Shown here: positions 54,986-63,995 of the stretch, one piece after another
Numbering within the stretch: position 1 is the first letter of the stretch
How the letters are laid out: each line of letters begins with the position of its first letter
Origin: Pseudomonadota bacterium
GTDB lineage: Bacteria > Pseudomonadota > Gammaproteobacteria > Burkholderiales > Chitinibacteraceae
Reading direction: 5' to 3'
Length of the DNA: 64,000 nucleotides
NCBI GenBank assembly: GCA_018261735.1
Contig: JAGTRM010000020.1
Location: forward strand, 1-64,000
Notes under the pieces: model-generated
Database searches by the model: none
Seen by the model: the letters and a program-made list of their open reading frames with translations, nothing else
Told to the model about the DNA's origin: nothing
Made by a program: the position numbers and the translations under genes

Positions 54986-56041
54986 AACGAACTCGATTCT
55001 CAACAAATAGCGGTACAGCTCAAGGCGTGGGCCAGGGAGCTGGGCTTTGCGCGTGCGGCGATCAGCGGGGTGGATCTCAGCCATGCCGAGGCCGGTCTGC
55101 AGAACTGGCTCGCGGCCGGTTTTCACGGCGAGATGGATTATATGGCAAGGCATGGGCAGAAACGCGCCCGGCCGGCAGAGCTGGTGCCCGGCACCCGCTC
55201 TATCCTGTCGGTGTTCATGCCGTACCAGCCGCCCGGCACGGCGGACGCCGAGGCGATTCTGGCCGACGGCGAGCGTGCCTATCTGTCGCGTTACGCGCTG
55301 GGGCGCGACTACCACAAGGTATTACGCAACCGACTGCAAGTGCTGGCCGACCGTCTGGCCGCGCTGATCGGCCCGTTCGGCCACCGTGTGTTCGTCGATT
55401 CTGCGCCGGTGCTGGAAGTTGAACTGGCGCGCCAGGCGGGCAACGGCTGGCGCGGCAAGCACACCCTGCTGCTCAACCGCGATTACGGTTCGTTCTTCTT
55501 TCTGGGCGAGTTGTTTACCGATCTAGTCCTGCCGCCCGATCCGCCACTGCCGCAGGAGCATTGCGGCAGTTGCACTCGCTGCCTCGGCGCCTGTCCGACA
55601 CAGGCCATCGTGGCACCGTACCGGCTCGATGCGCGGCGTTGCATCTCTTATCTGACCATCGAATTGCACGGGGCGATTCCGGAGGAATTGCGTCCGCTGA
55701 TCGGCAACCGTGTCTATGGCTGCGACGATTGCCAGCTCGCCTGCCCGTGGAACCGCTTTGCGGTCACGTCGGATGAGACCGATTTCGCCGTACGCAACGG
55801 GCTCGACGACGTGACGCTGGTCGAGCTGTTTGGCTGGAGCGAGGAAGATTTCAAGGCGCGACTGGCCGGTAGCCCGATCTACCGGATTGGTTATGCGCGC
55901 TGGCTGCGCAATATTGCCGTTGGCCTGGGAAATGCGCCGGGTTCGCTGGCCGTGATCGCCGCCTTGCAAGCGCGGCAGGACGACCCCGATCCGCTGGTGC
56001 GCGAGCATGTGGGCTGGGCCTTGGCTCGGCACGGCGTTTGA
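54980..56041 (+). CDS. queG: Epoxyqueuosine reductase
   Basis: A 353-residue cobalamin-dependent iron-sulfur enzyme that performs the last step of queuosine formation in tRNA. Two 4Fe-4S clusters are predicted from CGSCTRCLGACPTQAI and CDDCQLACPWNR. The N-terminal WARELGFARAAIS and LNRDYGSFFFLGEL segments are typical, and HEAT-like repeats end the protein. It starts at ATG 54980, or less likely at ATG 54968 with AAGGCGG upstream; the former gives the family's usual N-terminal length. Confidence 0.95.
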   Translation: MHNELDSQQIAVQLKAWARELGFARAAISGVDLSHAEAGLQNWLAAGFHGEMDYMARHGQKRARPAELVPGTRSILSVFMPYQPPGTADAEAILADGERAYLSRYALGRDYHKVLRNRLQVLADRLAALIGPFGHRVFVDSAPVLEVELARQAGNGWRGKHTLLLNRDYGSFFFLGELFTDLVLPPDPPLPQEHCGSCTRCLGACPTQAIVAPYRLDARRCISYLTIELHGAIPEELRPLIGNRVYGCDDCQLACPWNRFAVTSDETDFAVRNGLDDVTLVELFGWSEEDFKARLAGSPIYRIGYARWLRNIAVGLGNAPGSLAVIAALQARQDDPDPLVREHVGWALARHGV

Positions 56042-56063
56042 GGTTGCGCCCGGGCCAGCCCGT

Positions 56064-57959
56064 TCAGATCAGGCCGCTCTCCAGCAATACGCTGTCGATA
56101 TGAGCCAGGGCCGCATCAATTTGCAGCGGTTTGGTCAGATAGCCGGCATATCCGGCAACGATGGCGTCTTGAATGGCTGAGGGTTCGGCATTGCCGGAGA
56201 GTGCAATGACCGGAATGGCGCGGGTTTCTGCCTGCAAGCGCAGGGTCTTGAAGATTTCGGCGCCGATGCCATCGGGCAGGTGCTGGTCGAGCAGGATCAG
56301 GTCGGGTTTGTTCTCGCGCGCCAAAGCCATGCCGGCGGCGCCGCTGCTGGCCGTCAACAACTTGTATTGCGGGCGCTTGCGGGTAAGCACTGCGCCGAGC
56401 AGCTTTTGCGAGAGCGTGTCATCCTCGATGTAGAGCAGGGTGACCGGCTCGTTCGGCTTGGCAAGTTCAGCCACGGCGGGTTTTACAGGCTCAAGTGCGC
56501 TGCTCCGGGCGCAAGGCAGTTCGATCCAGAAACGGCTGCCGATGCCGATTTCGCTCTGCATCCCCACATTGCCCTGCATCAGTAAGGCCAGCTTGCGCGT
56601 GAGTGCCAGTCCGATGCCCGCTCCTTCGATTTCGGCAGCGTGCGAGCCAATACGGTTGAACGATTCAAACAGTTGCGCACTATCTTCGTCGGCGATGCCG
56701 ATGCCCGTATCGAGCACCGTCAGGCGCCAATGGGTGTCGCCGCTCGCGGTGACTGCGATTTCAACGCGCCCGCCCTCATGGTTGTATTTGATGGCGTTGG
56801 AGAGCAGGTTGATGGTCATCTGCTTGAGCCGGCGTGCATCGGCATGCACCACGAAACGGTCGGTCAGCAAGGGTTTGACGTGCAGGGCGATGTTGCGCGC
56901 TTCCGCCAGCGGCGTCACCAGCGCGACGCAATCGCGGATGGTGTTGACCAGATCCACGGAACGCATGTCCAGGCGCAGCTTGCCGGCCTCGATACTGGCC
57001 AGGTCCAGCACTTCGTTGATCAGGTCCAGCAAATGCTGGCCGGCCTTGCCGATATGGGCTGCCTTGGCCTGTTGCGCACCCAAAAGTTCCTCTTCCAGTA
57101 CTTTACCAAAGCCAAGGATGGCGTTGAGCGGGGTGCGCAGCTCATGGCTCATGTGCGAAAGGAATTCAGACTTGGCCCGGCTGGCTGCCTGCGCCGCATC
57201 GCGCGCTGCAATCAGCTGCGCTTCGGTGGCCTTGAGCGATGTGATGTCGTGAAAGCTGAAGACCCGGCCGATCGGGCGTTCGCGCAAACGCTGCGGGCGC
57301 GAGGCCACGCCGAATACGCGACCATCCAGCAGGCGGCATTCGGTGCTGCCTTCGCTTTGCGCCTGGCTTAGCAGATGGTCGAACCATTCGCGAAAATTGG
57401 CGGGGTCTGCCAGCTTATCCAGCAGGAGATTGAGCGCACGCGGCTCTTCTCCGGTGCCGAACTGCGAGGCGGATAATTGCCACAACTCGGTAAAACGGTG
57501 GTTGAAGTGCTGGATGCCCCCGGCAAGGTTGGTGACCAGAATGCCGTCCACGGTGGATTCCAGCGTGGCCGCGAGCAGGGAGGTGGTGCGGGCAGTTTCG
57601 TCTTCAAGCTGCTTGGCCGCGGTGGTGTCATGCACCGAAAGAACATATAACCGGCTGCCGTCGATGTTGAGCAGGCGGACGGTTTTCTGCACGACGATCA
57701 GGCTGCCGGACTGGTGGCGGTATTCGCCTTCCACGGACTGGTACTCGTCCAGATTGCCATTCTTGACTTCGTCCCAGAAAAACAGGTCCTGAAGGCCGAC
57801 TTCGATATCGGCGATCGGCCGGCCGATCAGATCCTGAACCGAATAGCCTAGCAAGGATTCGGCCTGCCGGTTGGCGGCGACGATGGCAAGGCTGCAGGGG
57901 TCTACGGCGATGACGGTTTCCGCGCAGGCGTTGAGCAGGTGTTCGGCAAGGGGGTTCAA
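56064..57959 (-). CDS. Soluble hybrid sensor kinase (PAS-PAS-HK-REC)
   Basis: A 631-residue cytosolic protein without transmembrane segments. Two PAS domains (about 1-115 and 125-240), a histidine kinase core with His272 (SHMSHELRTPLNA), N-box NLLSNAIKYN and G-boxes DTGIGIADED and GAGIGLALTRK, and a C-terminal receiver with Asp558 (LILLDQHLP) are seen. It starts at TTG 57959, overlapping the stop of the HD-GYP gene by four bases, which points to tight coupling. Input signal and output target are unknown. Confidence 0.9.
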   Translation of the reverse strand: MNPLAEHLLNACAETVIAVDPCSLAIVAANRQAESLLGYSVQDLIGRPIADIEVGLQDLFFWDEVKNGNLDEYQSVEGEYRHQSGSLIVVQKTVRLLNIDGSRLYVLSVHDTTAAKQLEDETARTTSLLAATLESTVDGILVTNLAGGIQHFNHRFTELWQLSASQFGTGEEPRALNLLLDKLADPANFREWFDHLLSQAQSEGSTECRLLDGRVFGVASRPQRLRERPIGRVFSFHDITSLKATEAQLIAARDAAQAASRAKSEFLSHMSHELRTPLNAILGFGKVLEEELLGAQQAKAAHIGKAGQHLLDLINEVLDLASIEAGKLRLDMRSVDLVNTIRDCVALVTPLAEARNIALHVKPLLTDRFVVHADARRLKQMTINLLSNAIKYNHEGGRVEIAVTASGDTHWRLTVLDTGIGIADEDSAQLFESFNRIGSHAAEIEGAGIGLALTRKLALLMQGNVGMQSEIGIGSRFWIELPCARSSALEPVKPAVAELAKPNEPVTLLYIEDDTLSQKLLGAVLTRKRPQYKLLTASSGAAGMALARENKPDLILLDQHLPDGIGAEIFKTLRLQAETRAIPVIALSGNAEPSAIQDAIVAGYAGYLTKPLQIDAALAHIDSVLLESGLI

Positions 57960-59242
57960 TCGTTATCCTTCGGTGCGAAGAAGTAAGTCATTCGCTTGCG
58001 CGGGTTTAGGCACTCCAACGCTTCGCGCGGCAACTGGGCCGGTTTGAGCGATTTGCTGATATTGAGATCATGTTCATGTTCCAGATCGATCAGCGGGGCT
58101 TCGTTGGGCGGGGTTCCCGGTATGTGCACCAGTACCTGCGGCTTCAACGGGCGGCTTGAATTGACCGAAACCACCATGGCATAGCTTTCGTTGGAGAGCA
58201 TGACCAGCGATCCGGGCGGATAGATGCCCATGCAGCGGATAAACACATTCAAGGCTTGGGCATCGAATTTTCCGCGCTGCTGGGCAAACATCAGCGCCAG
58301 GGCTTCGTGGGGCGTGTGCGAGTCTTCCAGGCTGGTCCGGTTGCACAGCTCGTCAAAATAATTGACCAGCGCCAGGGTGCGCGCCAGGGGGTGCATGTCG
58401 CCCTGTTTCAGCTTTTTCGGATAGCCGCTGCCATCCACCATTTCATGGTGCTGGGCGATGGCCATGAGAATATCGCTGGACAGGCCCGCTTTCTGGGTTG
58501 CGTTGGTGCTCCATTCGGCATGCTGTTCATAAAGGGCCTGCTCCGAGCGGTTGAGCGGTTCGGTCTTGAGCAGGATGCGGTCGGGGATTTCGATCTTGCC
58601 GACGTCGTGAAACAGCGCGGCCTGGCCCAGTGCGCAGATCTCTTCGCGCGAAAACTTGAGCTCCTTGCCCAGCATCAGGGCCAGCACGGTGACGTTGAGC
58701 GAGTGGAAGTAAAGGTCTTCGGCACCGGCCCGGTCGTTCATCAGGTGGATGGCGATGTCCTTGTCGGTCATCAGCGAATCGACCAGTTTGTTGACCAGGC
58801 GCTCGCCGGCCAGCGCGCAATCACGCGGGCGCGAAAAAATGGCGCGATCCAGCCCACGCACGGTCCGTGCCGTGGCCATGAAGTCTTTTTCGCAAGCCTC
58901 AATCGCTGCGCGCTGTGCTTTCAGGTGCTCCAGACGCTGGCGCTTGGCATCGAGGATGGCCTGTTCTTCCTGGGAGAGTTCAACCACGGGCACGGCGGCA
59001 GGTACGGGCACCAGCGCTGCGTCTTCCGGCTTGGGAAGTGGGTGTTGATCGCTTTTGGTCGGGGAGTAGCGGATTTTTTCCAGCCCCAGATGCTGCAACG
59101 TTTCGATCTGGTCGGCGCTTTTGATCTTGAAACTGCTGAATGTGAAAGGGTGGTCCATCCAGGAAAGATCCAGATGGATGAAAAGCCCGAGACACAATTG
59201 CTCCGGGCGAATGTAGTAGGTCATCTCTTCTGATTTGGCCAT
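57956..59242 (-). CDS. HD-GYP domain cyclic-di-GMP phosphodiesterase
   Basis: A 428-residue protein with an N-terminal DUF3391 domain (about 8-130) and an HD-GYP domain. Catalytic metal residues include His212-Asp213 (LFHDVGK), and the signature HHEMVDGSGYP at 265-275 is intact, so hydrolysis of cyclic di-GMP is likely. It is the first gene of a pair with the hybrid kinase, whose start overlaps its stop. The start is ATG 59242, preceded in frame by GTG. Confidence 0.93.
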   Translation of the reverse strand: MAKSEEMTYYIRPEQLCLGLFIHLDLSWMDHPFTFSSFKIKSADQIETLQHLGLEKIRYSPTKSDQHPLPKPEDAALVPVPAAVPVVELSQEEQAILDAKRQRLEHLKAQRAAIEACEKDFMATARTVRGLDRAIFSRPRDCALAGERLVNKLVDSLMTDKDIAIHLMNDRAGAEDLYFHSLNVTVLALMLGKELKFSREEICALGQAALFHDVGKIEIPDRILLKTEPLNRSEQALYEQHAEWSTNATQKAGLSSDILMAIAQHHEMVDGSGYPKKLKQGDMHPLARTLALVNYFDELCNRTSLEDSHTPHEALALMFAQQRGKFDAQALNVFIRCMGIYPPGSLVMLSNESYAMVVSVNSSRPLKPQVLVHIPGTPPNEAPLIDLEHEHDLNISKSLKPAQLPREALECLNPRKRMTYFFAPKDND

Positions 59243-59409
59243 CACGGCATCGACAGGAACGGTTGCCTGATTTTAGTACGGGAAGGTGAACTTTCACAAT
59301 TTATTACGGTGTTTCAAGGAGGAAACAGCGTTCTGTGGCAGGGCGGTAACAGTTACGCTCGCCCGGGGCGGAGGGGATCGCTAGAATAGCCGTTAACTTT
59401 GGAGTATCC

Positions 59410-60219
59410 ATGCAAGCATCGCTTCCCTCGCACCCGATCGGGGTGTTCGATTCCGGTGTCGGCGGACTGACAGTGGTCCGCGCACTGATGGATCGGTTGC
59501 CCTTTGAAAACATCATCTATTTTGGCGATACCGCCCGCGTGCCTTATGGGGTGAAGTCGGTGGCGACGATTGGCCACTTTACCCAGCAGATTGCCGATTT
59601 CTTGCTGCAGCAACAGGTCAAGGTGCTGATCATCGCCTGCAATACCATGGCGGCCGTGGCGGCTGACAGGGTGCGGGCAGCCTCGCCAGTGCCCGTGCTC
59701 GATGTGATCGAAGCGGGTGCCAGGCAGGCGGTGCAGGTGAGCCAGTCGGGCGGCATCGGCGTGATCGGCACACCGGCCACCATCAATTCCAATGCCTATG
59801 CCCGGGCGATTCACCAGCTTGATCCACGCTTCAGGGTTTATTCCCAGGCGTGCCCGCTGTTCGTGCCACTGGTGGAGGAGGGCTGGCTGGAGCATCCGGT
59901 AACGCGCCTCACCGCTCAGGAATATCTGAAGCCGGTCTTTGTCGAGCAGATCGATACCTTGGTGCTCGGCTGCACGCACTATCCGCTGCTCAAACCGCTG
60001 TTGCTCGACGTGGTGGGCACGCGCATGAAGCTCGTTGATTCGGCCTTGTCGATTGCCGAGCAGACTGCCGAGTTGCTGCAAAGCAATGGCTTGGCCAACC
60101 CGGTTCATCAGGCGCCGGATTATCGCTATTACGTGACCGACCTGCCGGTGAAATTCCAGACCATCGGTGAACGCTTCCTCGGGCGCAGCCTGAACCGACT
60201 TGAATTGGTGAATCTGTAA
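59410..60219 (+). CDS. murI: Glutamate racemase
   Basis: A 269-residue cofactor-independent racemase that makes D-glutamate for peptidoglycan. The two catalytic cysteines are Cys77 (LIIACNTM) and Cys188 (LVLGCTHYPLL). The N-terminal IGVFDSGVGGLTVVRAL is the family signature. TTGGAG lies before the ATG, and TAGAAT about 27 bases upstream could be a -10 element. It is followed directly by lrgA with a one-base overlap, an unusual link between wall precursor supply and lysis control. Confidence 0.96.
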   Translation: MQASLPSHPIGVFDSGVGGLTVVRALMDRLPFENIIYFGDTARVPYGVKSVATIGHFTQQIADFLLQQQVKVLIIACNTMAAVAADRVRAASPVPVLDVIEAGARQAVQVSQSGGIGVIGTPATINSNAYARAIHQLDPRFRVYSQACPLFVPLVEEGWLEHPVTRLTAQEYLKPVFVEQIDTLVLGCTHYPLLKPLLLDVVGTRMKLVDSALSIAEQTAELLQSNGLANPVHQAPDYRYYVTDLPVKFQTIGERFLGRSLNRLELVNL

Positions 60220-60575
60220 TGCTGTTTGGAATGGTCTCGTTGCTGGCCTGCTGGCTGGCCGGGCAAACTCTTGTCAGCCTGACCGATCTTCCGCTGCCGG
60301 GCAATGTGGCCGGCATGCTGATCCTGCTGGTGATTTGTCTTGCCCAGCGTGAAGTGGCACCGCGCCTGTCGGAAACCAGCTCGCAGCTGTTGTCGCAGAT
60401 GGGGCTGCTGTTCGTGCCTGCCGGGGTCGGTCTGATCGAGCATGGCCCCTTGCTGGCGCGCGAGGGCGTGGCCATGTTCGCGGTGCTGGCCATTTCCGTG
60501 GTGATCACCATGGCGGTGACCGCAGTGACGCTGAAGTGGTTGCTGGGTTTTGGCAAGCAGGAGGGGGCGCAGTGA
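60219..60575 (+). CDS. lrgA: CidA/LrgA family holin-like protein
   Basis: A 118-residue membrane protein with four hydrophobic segments. The segment PLPGNVAGMLILLVICL is the family signature (PxPGxxxGMxxL), and LLFVPAGVGLIEHGPLL also matches. LrgA/CidA proteins resemble holins and influence murein hydrolase activity or, in other species, metabolite transport. It overlaps murI by one base (TAATG) and lrgB by four bases. Confidence 0.92.
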   Translation: MLFGMVSLLACWLAGQTLVSLTDLPLPGNVAGMLILLVICLAQREVAPRLSETSSQLLSQMGLLFVPAGVGLIEHGPLLAREGVAMFAVLAISVVITMAVTAVTLKWLLGFGKQEGAQ

Positions 60576-61273
60576 ACGTCTTGTTGCTGCATCCTGCATT
60601 GTGGCTGACTCTGACCGTGGCGGTTTACCTGCTTGGCGATGGCTTGTTCCGCAAAGCGGGGGGGCTGCCGTTGCTGCACCCGGTTTTCACGTCCGTGGTC
60701 ATTCTGATCGGTTTGCTGAAGTTGACCGGTGTTTCCTATAGCCAGTACTTCGAAAGCGCCCGTTTCATTCATCTGCTGCTGGGGCCGGCAACGGTTGCAC
60801 TGGCGGTACCGCTCTATGCCAATCTTTCCCGGGTGAAACAGATACTGGGGCCACTTTGCATTGCCCTGGTGGTGGGAGGGCTGACCGGAATATTGTCCGT
60901 ATTGGTGCTGGGCAAGGCTTTCGGGCTTTCTTCGAATGTGCTGGTGAGCTTTGCCCCCAAATCGGTGACTACTCCGATTGCCATGGCACTGGCCGACCGG
61001 CTGGGCGGCAGCGCTTCGCTGGCCGCTGCTGCCGTGATTACTACCGGGGTGATGGGCTGCATGATCGTCGAGTGGGTCATGAAGCCGTTGCGGATCAAGG
61101 ATCCCGCTGTGGTCGGTTTTGCACTGGGCTTGTCGGCCCATGGCACGGGCACGGCACGGGCGTTTCAATTGTCGCCGGTTTCGGGCGCGTTTTCCGGATT
61201 GGCAATGGGCTTGAACGGCGTGTTCACTTCGCTGGTACTGCCGTTCATTCTTGGCTGCTGGCCGTGTAACTGA
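60572..61273 (+). CDS. lrgB: LrgB/CidB family membrane protein
   Basis: A 233-residue membrane protein starting at GTG 60572, four bases inside lrgA, with GGAGGG nearby. About seven helices are predicted. The family core VSFAPKSVTTPIAMALADRLGGSASLAAAAV and the ending LGLSAHGTGTARAFQL are intact (shown in parts). LrgB partners LrgA; plant relatives move glycolate/glycerate. Together with murI it forms a three-gene operon. Confidence 0.92.
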   Translation: MNVLLLHPALWLTLTVAVYLLGDGLFRKAGGLPLLHPVFTSVVILIGLLKLTGVSYSQYFESARFIHLLLGPATVALAVPLYANLSRVKQILGPLCIALVVGGLTGILSVLVLGKAFGLSSNVLVSFAPKSVTTPIAMALADRLGGSASLAAAAVITTGVMGCMIVEWVMKPLRIKDPAVVGFALGLSAHGTGTARAFQLSPVSGAFSGLAMGLNGVFTSLVLPFILGCWPCN

Positions 61274-61293
61274 ATGCCGGCCAAGGGCATTCA
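61271..61293 (+). terminator. Possible terminator hairpin after lrgB
   Basis: An 8-bp perfect stem TGAATGCC/GGCATTCA with a 7-base loop, overlapping the lrgB stop codon. There is no U-tract, so its activity is uncertain. Confidence 0.35.
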
Positions 61294-61347
61294 ACGGAGA
61301 TAGAGACAACGCGGTGGCTTGATCGCCAAGTTGCGCTCTTCGTCTTT

Positions 61348-61872
61348 CTAGGCTTCAGTCGCCAACGTGCGCTGAGCGTTATCCTGATTGCTTTGATATT
61401 GATTGACCATGCGTTGCAATAGCCGGTCGCGCTGGGCTGTTGCTGCGGGGGGCTGCAATTCTTCGGATTCGGTTGGTGTGCTTGGTGCTTGGCTGGCCGA
61501 CCCGGCGGGCTGGATTGCATGTGCTTTGGTCAGGATTTCCCTGGGTGTGCGCCCCGATGTGACATCGATCCGGACATCCGCGCCGACGGCGTAACGCTTG
61601 CCGTCCAGCCCTGTTTCCATCCGATAGACCGCGCCATCGGTTGCAGTATTGCCTGTGGCGGACAAGCGGGCCTGTTCACGTTGCCATTTTTGCAGGGCGC
61701 GAACTTCATCTGACCCTGTCACATAAGAGGGCTGCCCCATGCGGCTGACACTGCTTGAGGTGCTTGGGGTTGTTGCAGCGGTGGTTTCTGATTTTGCAGT
61801 AAGTGATTGGCTTTTGTTTGATGCCTTGATCTGACTGATTCTTACATGCAGTTCGGGATATGTCCGGTACAT
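61348..61872 (-). CDS. SprA-like (CJM1_0395 family) protein without protease motif
   Basis: A 174-residue protein rich in Ser, Thr and Gln. The segment LDGKRYAVGADVRIDVTSGRTPREILTKA resembles the conserved region of the putative metalloprotease CJM1_0395/SprA-related family (shown in parts). The upstream HEAAH-type metal motif normally present before it is replaced by LQKWQREQARLSATG, so it should not be an active protease. It may be a degenerate or specialised form. The start at ATG 61872 has a weak RBS; ATG near residue 45 is an alternative. Confidence 0.6.
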   Translation of the reverse strand: MYRTYPELHVRISQIKASNKSQSLTAKSETTAATTPSTSSSVSRMGQPSYVTGSDEVRALQKWQREQARLSATGNTATDGAVYRMETGLDGKRYAVGADVRIDVTSGRTPREILTKAHAIQPAGSASQAPSTPTESEELQPPAATAQRDRLLQRMVNQYQSNQDNAQRTLATEA

Positions 61873-62203
61873 TTTGTAATCCAGATGGTCATTGCTACCA
61901 ATCTAGAGAGGACTTTTCCCGCAGGTGTTACCAAGATGTTTAATTTCCAGACGAACGGTTGATATGCGGTGCCTTTTAACTGCTTGTAACATAAGCTTTA
62001 AATTTTTAACGTCAGCAAGTATTAAAAATACCTGACATTTGTTGTGTGTTTTTGTGTTGAATCGGCGTAGTACCGTGCTTTCAGCTTTCAATGCCCCGGC
62101 TTTGATCTGGGTTGAAGGCACTGCTGGATCAAAAGCAAGTGGAACGCGGCGAGTGCTTGCCGAGCGGTGATATCGCTCACTCGGGATATCCGGCGCGCTG
62201 AAG
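61873..62203. other. AT-rich intergenic region with a small hairpin
   Basis: No convincing gene. At 62011-62036 a two-part stem (GTCAG...CTGAC outside, GTATT/AATAC inside) sits in AT-rich DNA and is followed by a T-rich stretch. A 72-codon open frame on the minus strand (61903-62121) has no recognisable content. The region probably carries the promoter of the SprA-like gene. Confidence 0.45.
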
Positions 62204-62228
62204 AAAAACGCCCCGCATGGGCGGGGCG
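62204..62228 (-). terminator. Rho-independent terminator of the DUF839/PhoX-like gene
   Basis: CGCCCCGC (62209-62216) pairs with GCGGGGCG (62221-62228), loop ATGG, followed on the minus strand by five T residues. It lies 26 bases past the stop of the lipoprotein gene. Confidence 0.9.
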
Positions 62229-62253
62229 CTTGGGCTGCGGGTTGGGGTGGGAG

Positions 62254-63672
62254 TTACTTGGGACTTGCCAGCAGCACCAGTTGGCCGCCTTCTACCAATT
62301 CCGCGTTGGTGTTGTAGTGGGCCTGTACGGTCAGCAGGAAGTAGCGGCGGCCATCGGCGTAGCGGCTGCTGGCTTTGGCGAGCAGGTCGGTCACATCGAT
62401 TACGCCGGAGCTTTCTTCATCTTCGGTCAGGAAGCCGGGCGCGTCCTTGGTGAAGCGGGCCGGATCATGGGCGGCGATTTCGCTCAGCTTCTTGCTGGCC
62501 GGATCAAAGCGCCAAACCTTGCCCAGACGCGGGTTCTTGCCCACATCCTCTTGCAAAATCAGGCTGCCATCGCCGGCCACGGTCATGTTGTCGAGCATTT
62601 CATAACCTTCGGTGCCGGTGAGCAGGGCGTCGATCGTGCCGCCGGCCAGCGGATTCTTGATGTCCTTGAAGGTCAGCCTGTACAGGCGCGATCGGCCTTC
62701 GCCGTCCGCATCCTTGATCGTGGTCAGGCGGTCGGTCGTCAGGAAATAGAACACATTCGGATTCCTGGTATCCCATGCGCCATCTTCCGGACGCAGGAAG
62801 TTGGTGCCGCCGTTATCTACCAGGGTAAAGGCGCCGGACAGGGCCTCCTTGCGCGATTCCAGCCCGCCTTTGCCTACCTGGACAAAATAAGCCTGGCCGT
62901 TATCCAGGCCTGCCTTTTCGATTTCATTACCGGTTTTCAGCTTGCTGCCGACATAGACATAGAGCTTGCCGACTTCCTTGTCGAGCTTGCTCTTGTCGTT
63001 GGCTTTCGGGTGGGTATCGTCCAGGCCGATCAGCACGGTCTTGTCTTGCGGGAACGGGCTGGCGACCACGTTTTCCCAGGATGCCTGCATCATTCGGATG
63101 AGCTCATACGAGGTGCCGGTTTCCGGGCCGGTGGCGACATGTGCAAACGCGCGGCCGATCGGGCCGTTTTCTTCGCCATTCATGAAAATGCGGTTTTGCG
63201 TTCCCGCGCCGGTGGCCGGATTGTAAAAGGCGGTGACGGCGGGCAGATCGGCCGAGCACAAACGGCCAAAGGATTTGGAGCTGCCGAAGAGCACAGGCTT
63301 GCGGATCAGGTCGCGGCCGCTGATCACCTTCAGCGTTGCCGGATCAATGCGCCATTCGGAAACGAAAGCGCCTTTCTCGCCATGTGCGCGCGCGACGCCG
63401 GCATTGCTGCCGAATTCGTGATTCATCAGCAGTACCAGCTCGTTCTGTGCATTCAGATAAGCACCCAGGCCATCCGGAATGCCGGCCATCTTGTAGCCAC
63501 CAGCGCTATCGCCGACGGTCAGCACCGCGCTGGTGGTCCAGCCATCTTTGCCGGTCAGGTACGGCGTTTGCGAAGAGGACGGCGCGGTGGCCGTCAGCGG
63601 CTGGTGGGCCGCGCAACCTGCGAGCAGGGCTGCCGATATGGCAGCAGCAAGGGCGAGGTGTTTGAAATGCAT
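62254..63672 (-). CDS. DUF839/PhoX-like lipoprotein
   Basis: A 472-residue exported lipoprotein with lipobox LLAGC (Cys20). The body has DUF839/PhoX-type segments such as GIPDGLGAYLNAQNELVLLMNHEFG, ARAHGEKGAFVSEWRID and FMNGEENGP. PhoX enzymes are calcium- and iron-dependent alkaline phosphatases, but phosphatase activity has not been shown for this branch and is not claimed. ATG 63672 is chosen because it gives the lipoprotein signal. A c-type cytochrome gene lies 26 bases upstream on the same strand. Confidence 0.85.
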   Translation of the reverse strand: MHFKHLALAAAISAALLAGCAAHQPLTATAPSSSQTPYLTGKDGWTTSAVLTVGDSAGGYKMAGIPDGLGAYLNAQNELVLLMNHEFGSNAGVARAHGEKGAFVSEWRIDPATLKVISGRDLIRKPVLFGSSKSFGRLCSADLPAVTAFYNPATGAGTQNRIFMNGEENGPIGRAFAHVATGPETGTSYELIRMMQASWENVVASPFPQDKTVLIGLDDTHPKANDKSKLDKEVGKLYVYVGSKLKTGNEIEKAGLDNGQAYFVQVGKGGLESRKEALSGAFTLVDNGGTNFLRPEDGAWDTRNPNVFYFLTTDRLTTIKDADGEGRSRLYRLTFKDIKNPLAGGTIDALLTGTEGYEMLDNMTVAGDGSLILQEDVGKNPRLGKVWRFDPASKKLSEIAAHDPARFTKDAPGFLTEDEESSGVIDVTDLLAKASSRYADGRRYFLLTVQAHYNTNAELVEGGQLVLLASPK

Positions 63673-63698
63673 GGTGATCTCCGGGGTGTAAGAATGGG

Positions 63699-63995
63699 TT
63701 ACTGCTGCATGATCCACTGGGCGATGATGCGCAATTCGGCTTCCGGTACCGGTTCGGGCGGCATGGCGACACTGCCGCCCCATTTGCCGGAAGATCCCTT
63801 GCGCAGTGAACTGATCAGATAGGGAACGGCATCCTTGCGGTTGGCATAGCGCTCGGCAACATCCTGAAAACCGGGACCAACCCGGGTTTCATCGACAGCG
63901 TGGCAGCCAAAGCACAGGTGACGAGCGGCCAGTTGCTTGGGAGATTCGGCAGCCCTGCCAGTGGCGCTCAACAACAGCAGCAAGCCGCAGAGCAT
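63699..63995 (-). CDS. Small c-type cytochrome (class I), possibly N-terminally incomplete
   Basis: A 98-residue periplasmic monoheme cytochrome. After a signal peptide (LCGLLLLLSATGRAAES) comes the haem motif CFGCH, a Gly-Pro in VGPGFQDVAERY and the distal Met in GSVAMPPEPVPEAEL, as in cytochrome c551/c552. It carries electrons in the periplasm; the partner is unknown. The frame runs on to the window edge, so an earlier start is possible, though the ATG at 63995 already gives a full signal peptide. It is probably in an operon with the PhoX-like gene. Confidence 0.88.
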   Translation of the reverse strand: MLCGLLLLLSATGRAAESPKQLAARHLCFGCHAVDETRVGPGFQDVAERYANRKDAVPYLISSLRKGSSGKWGGSVAMPPEPVPEAELRIIAQWIMQQ

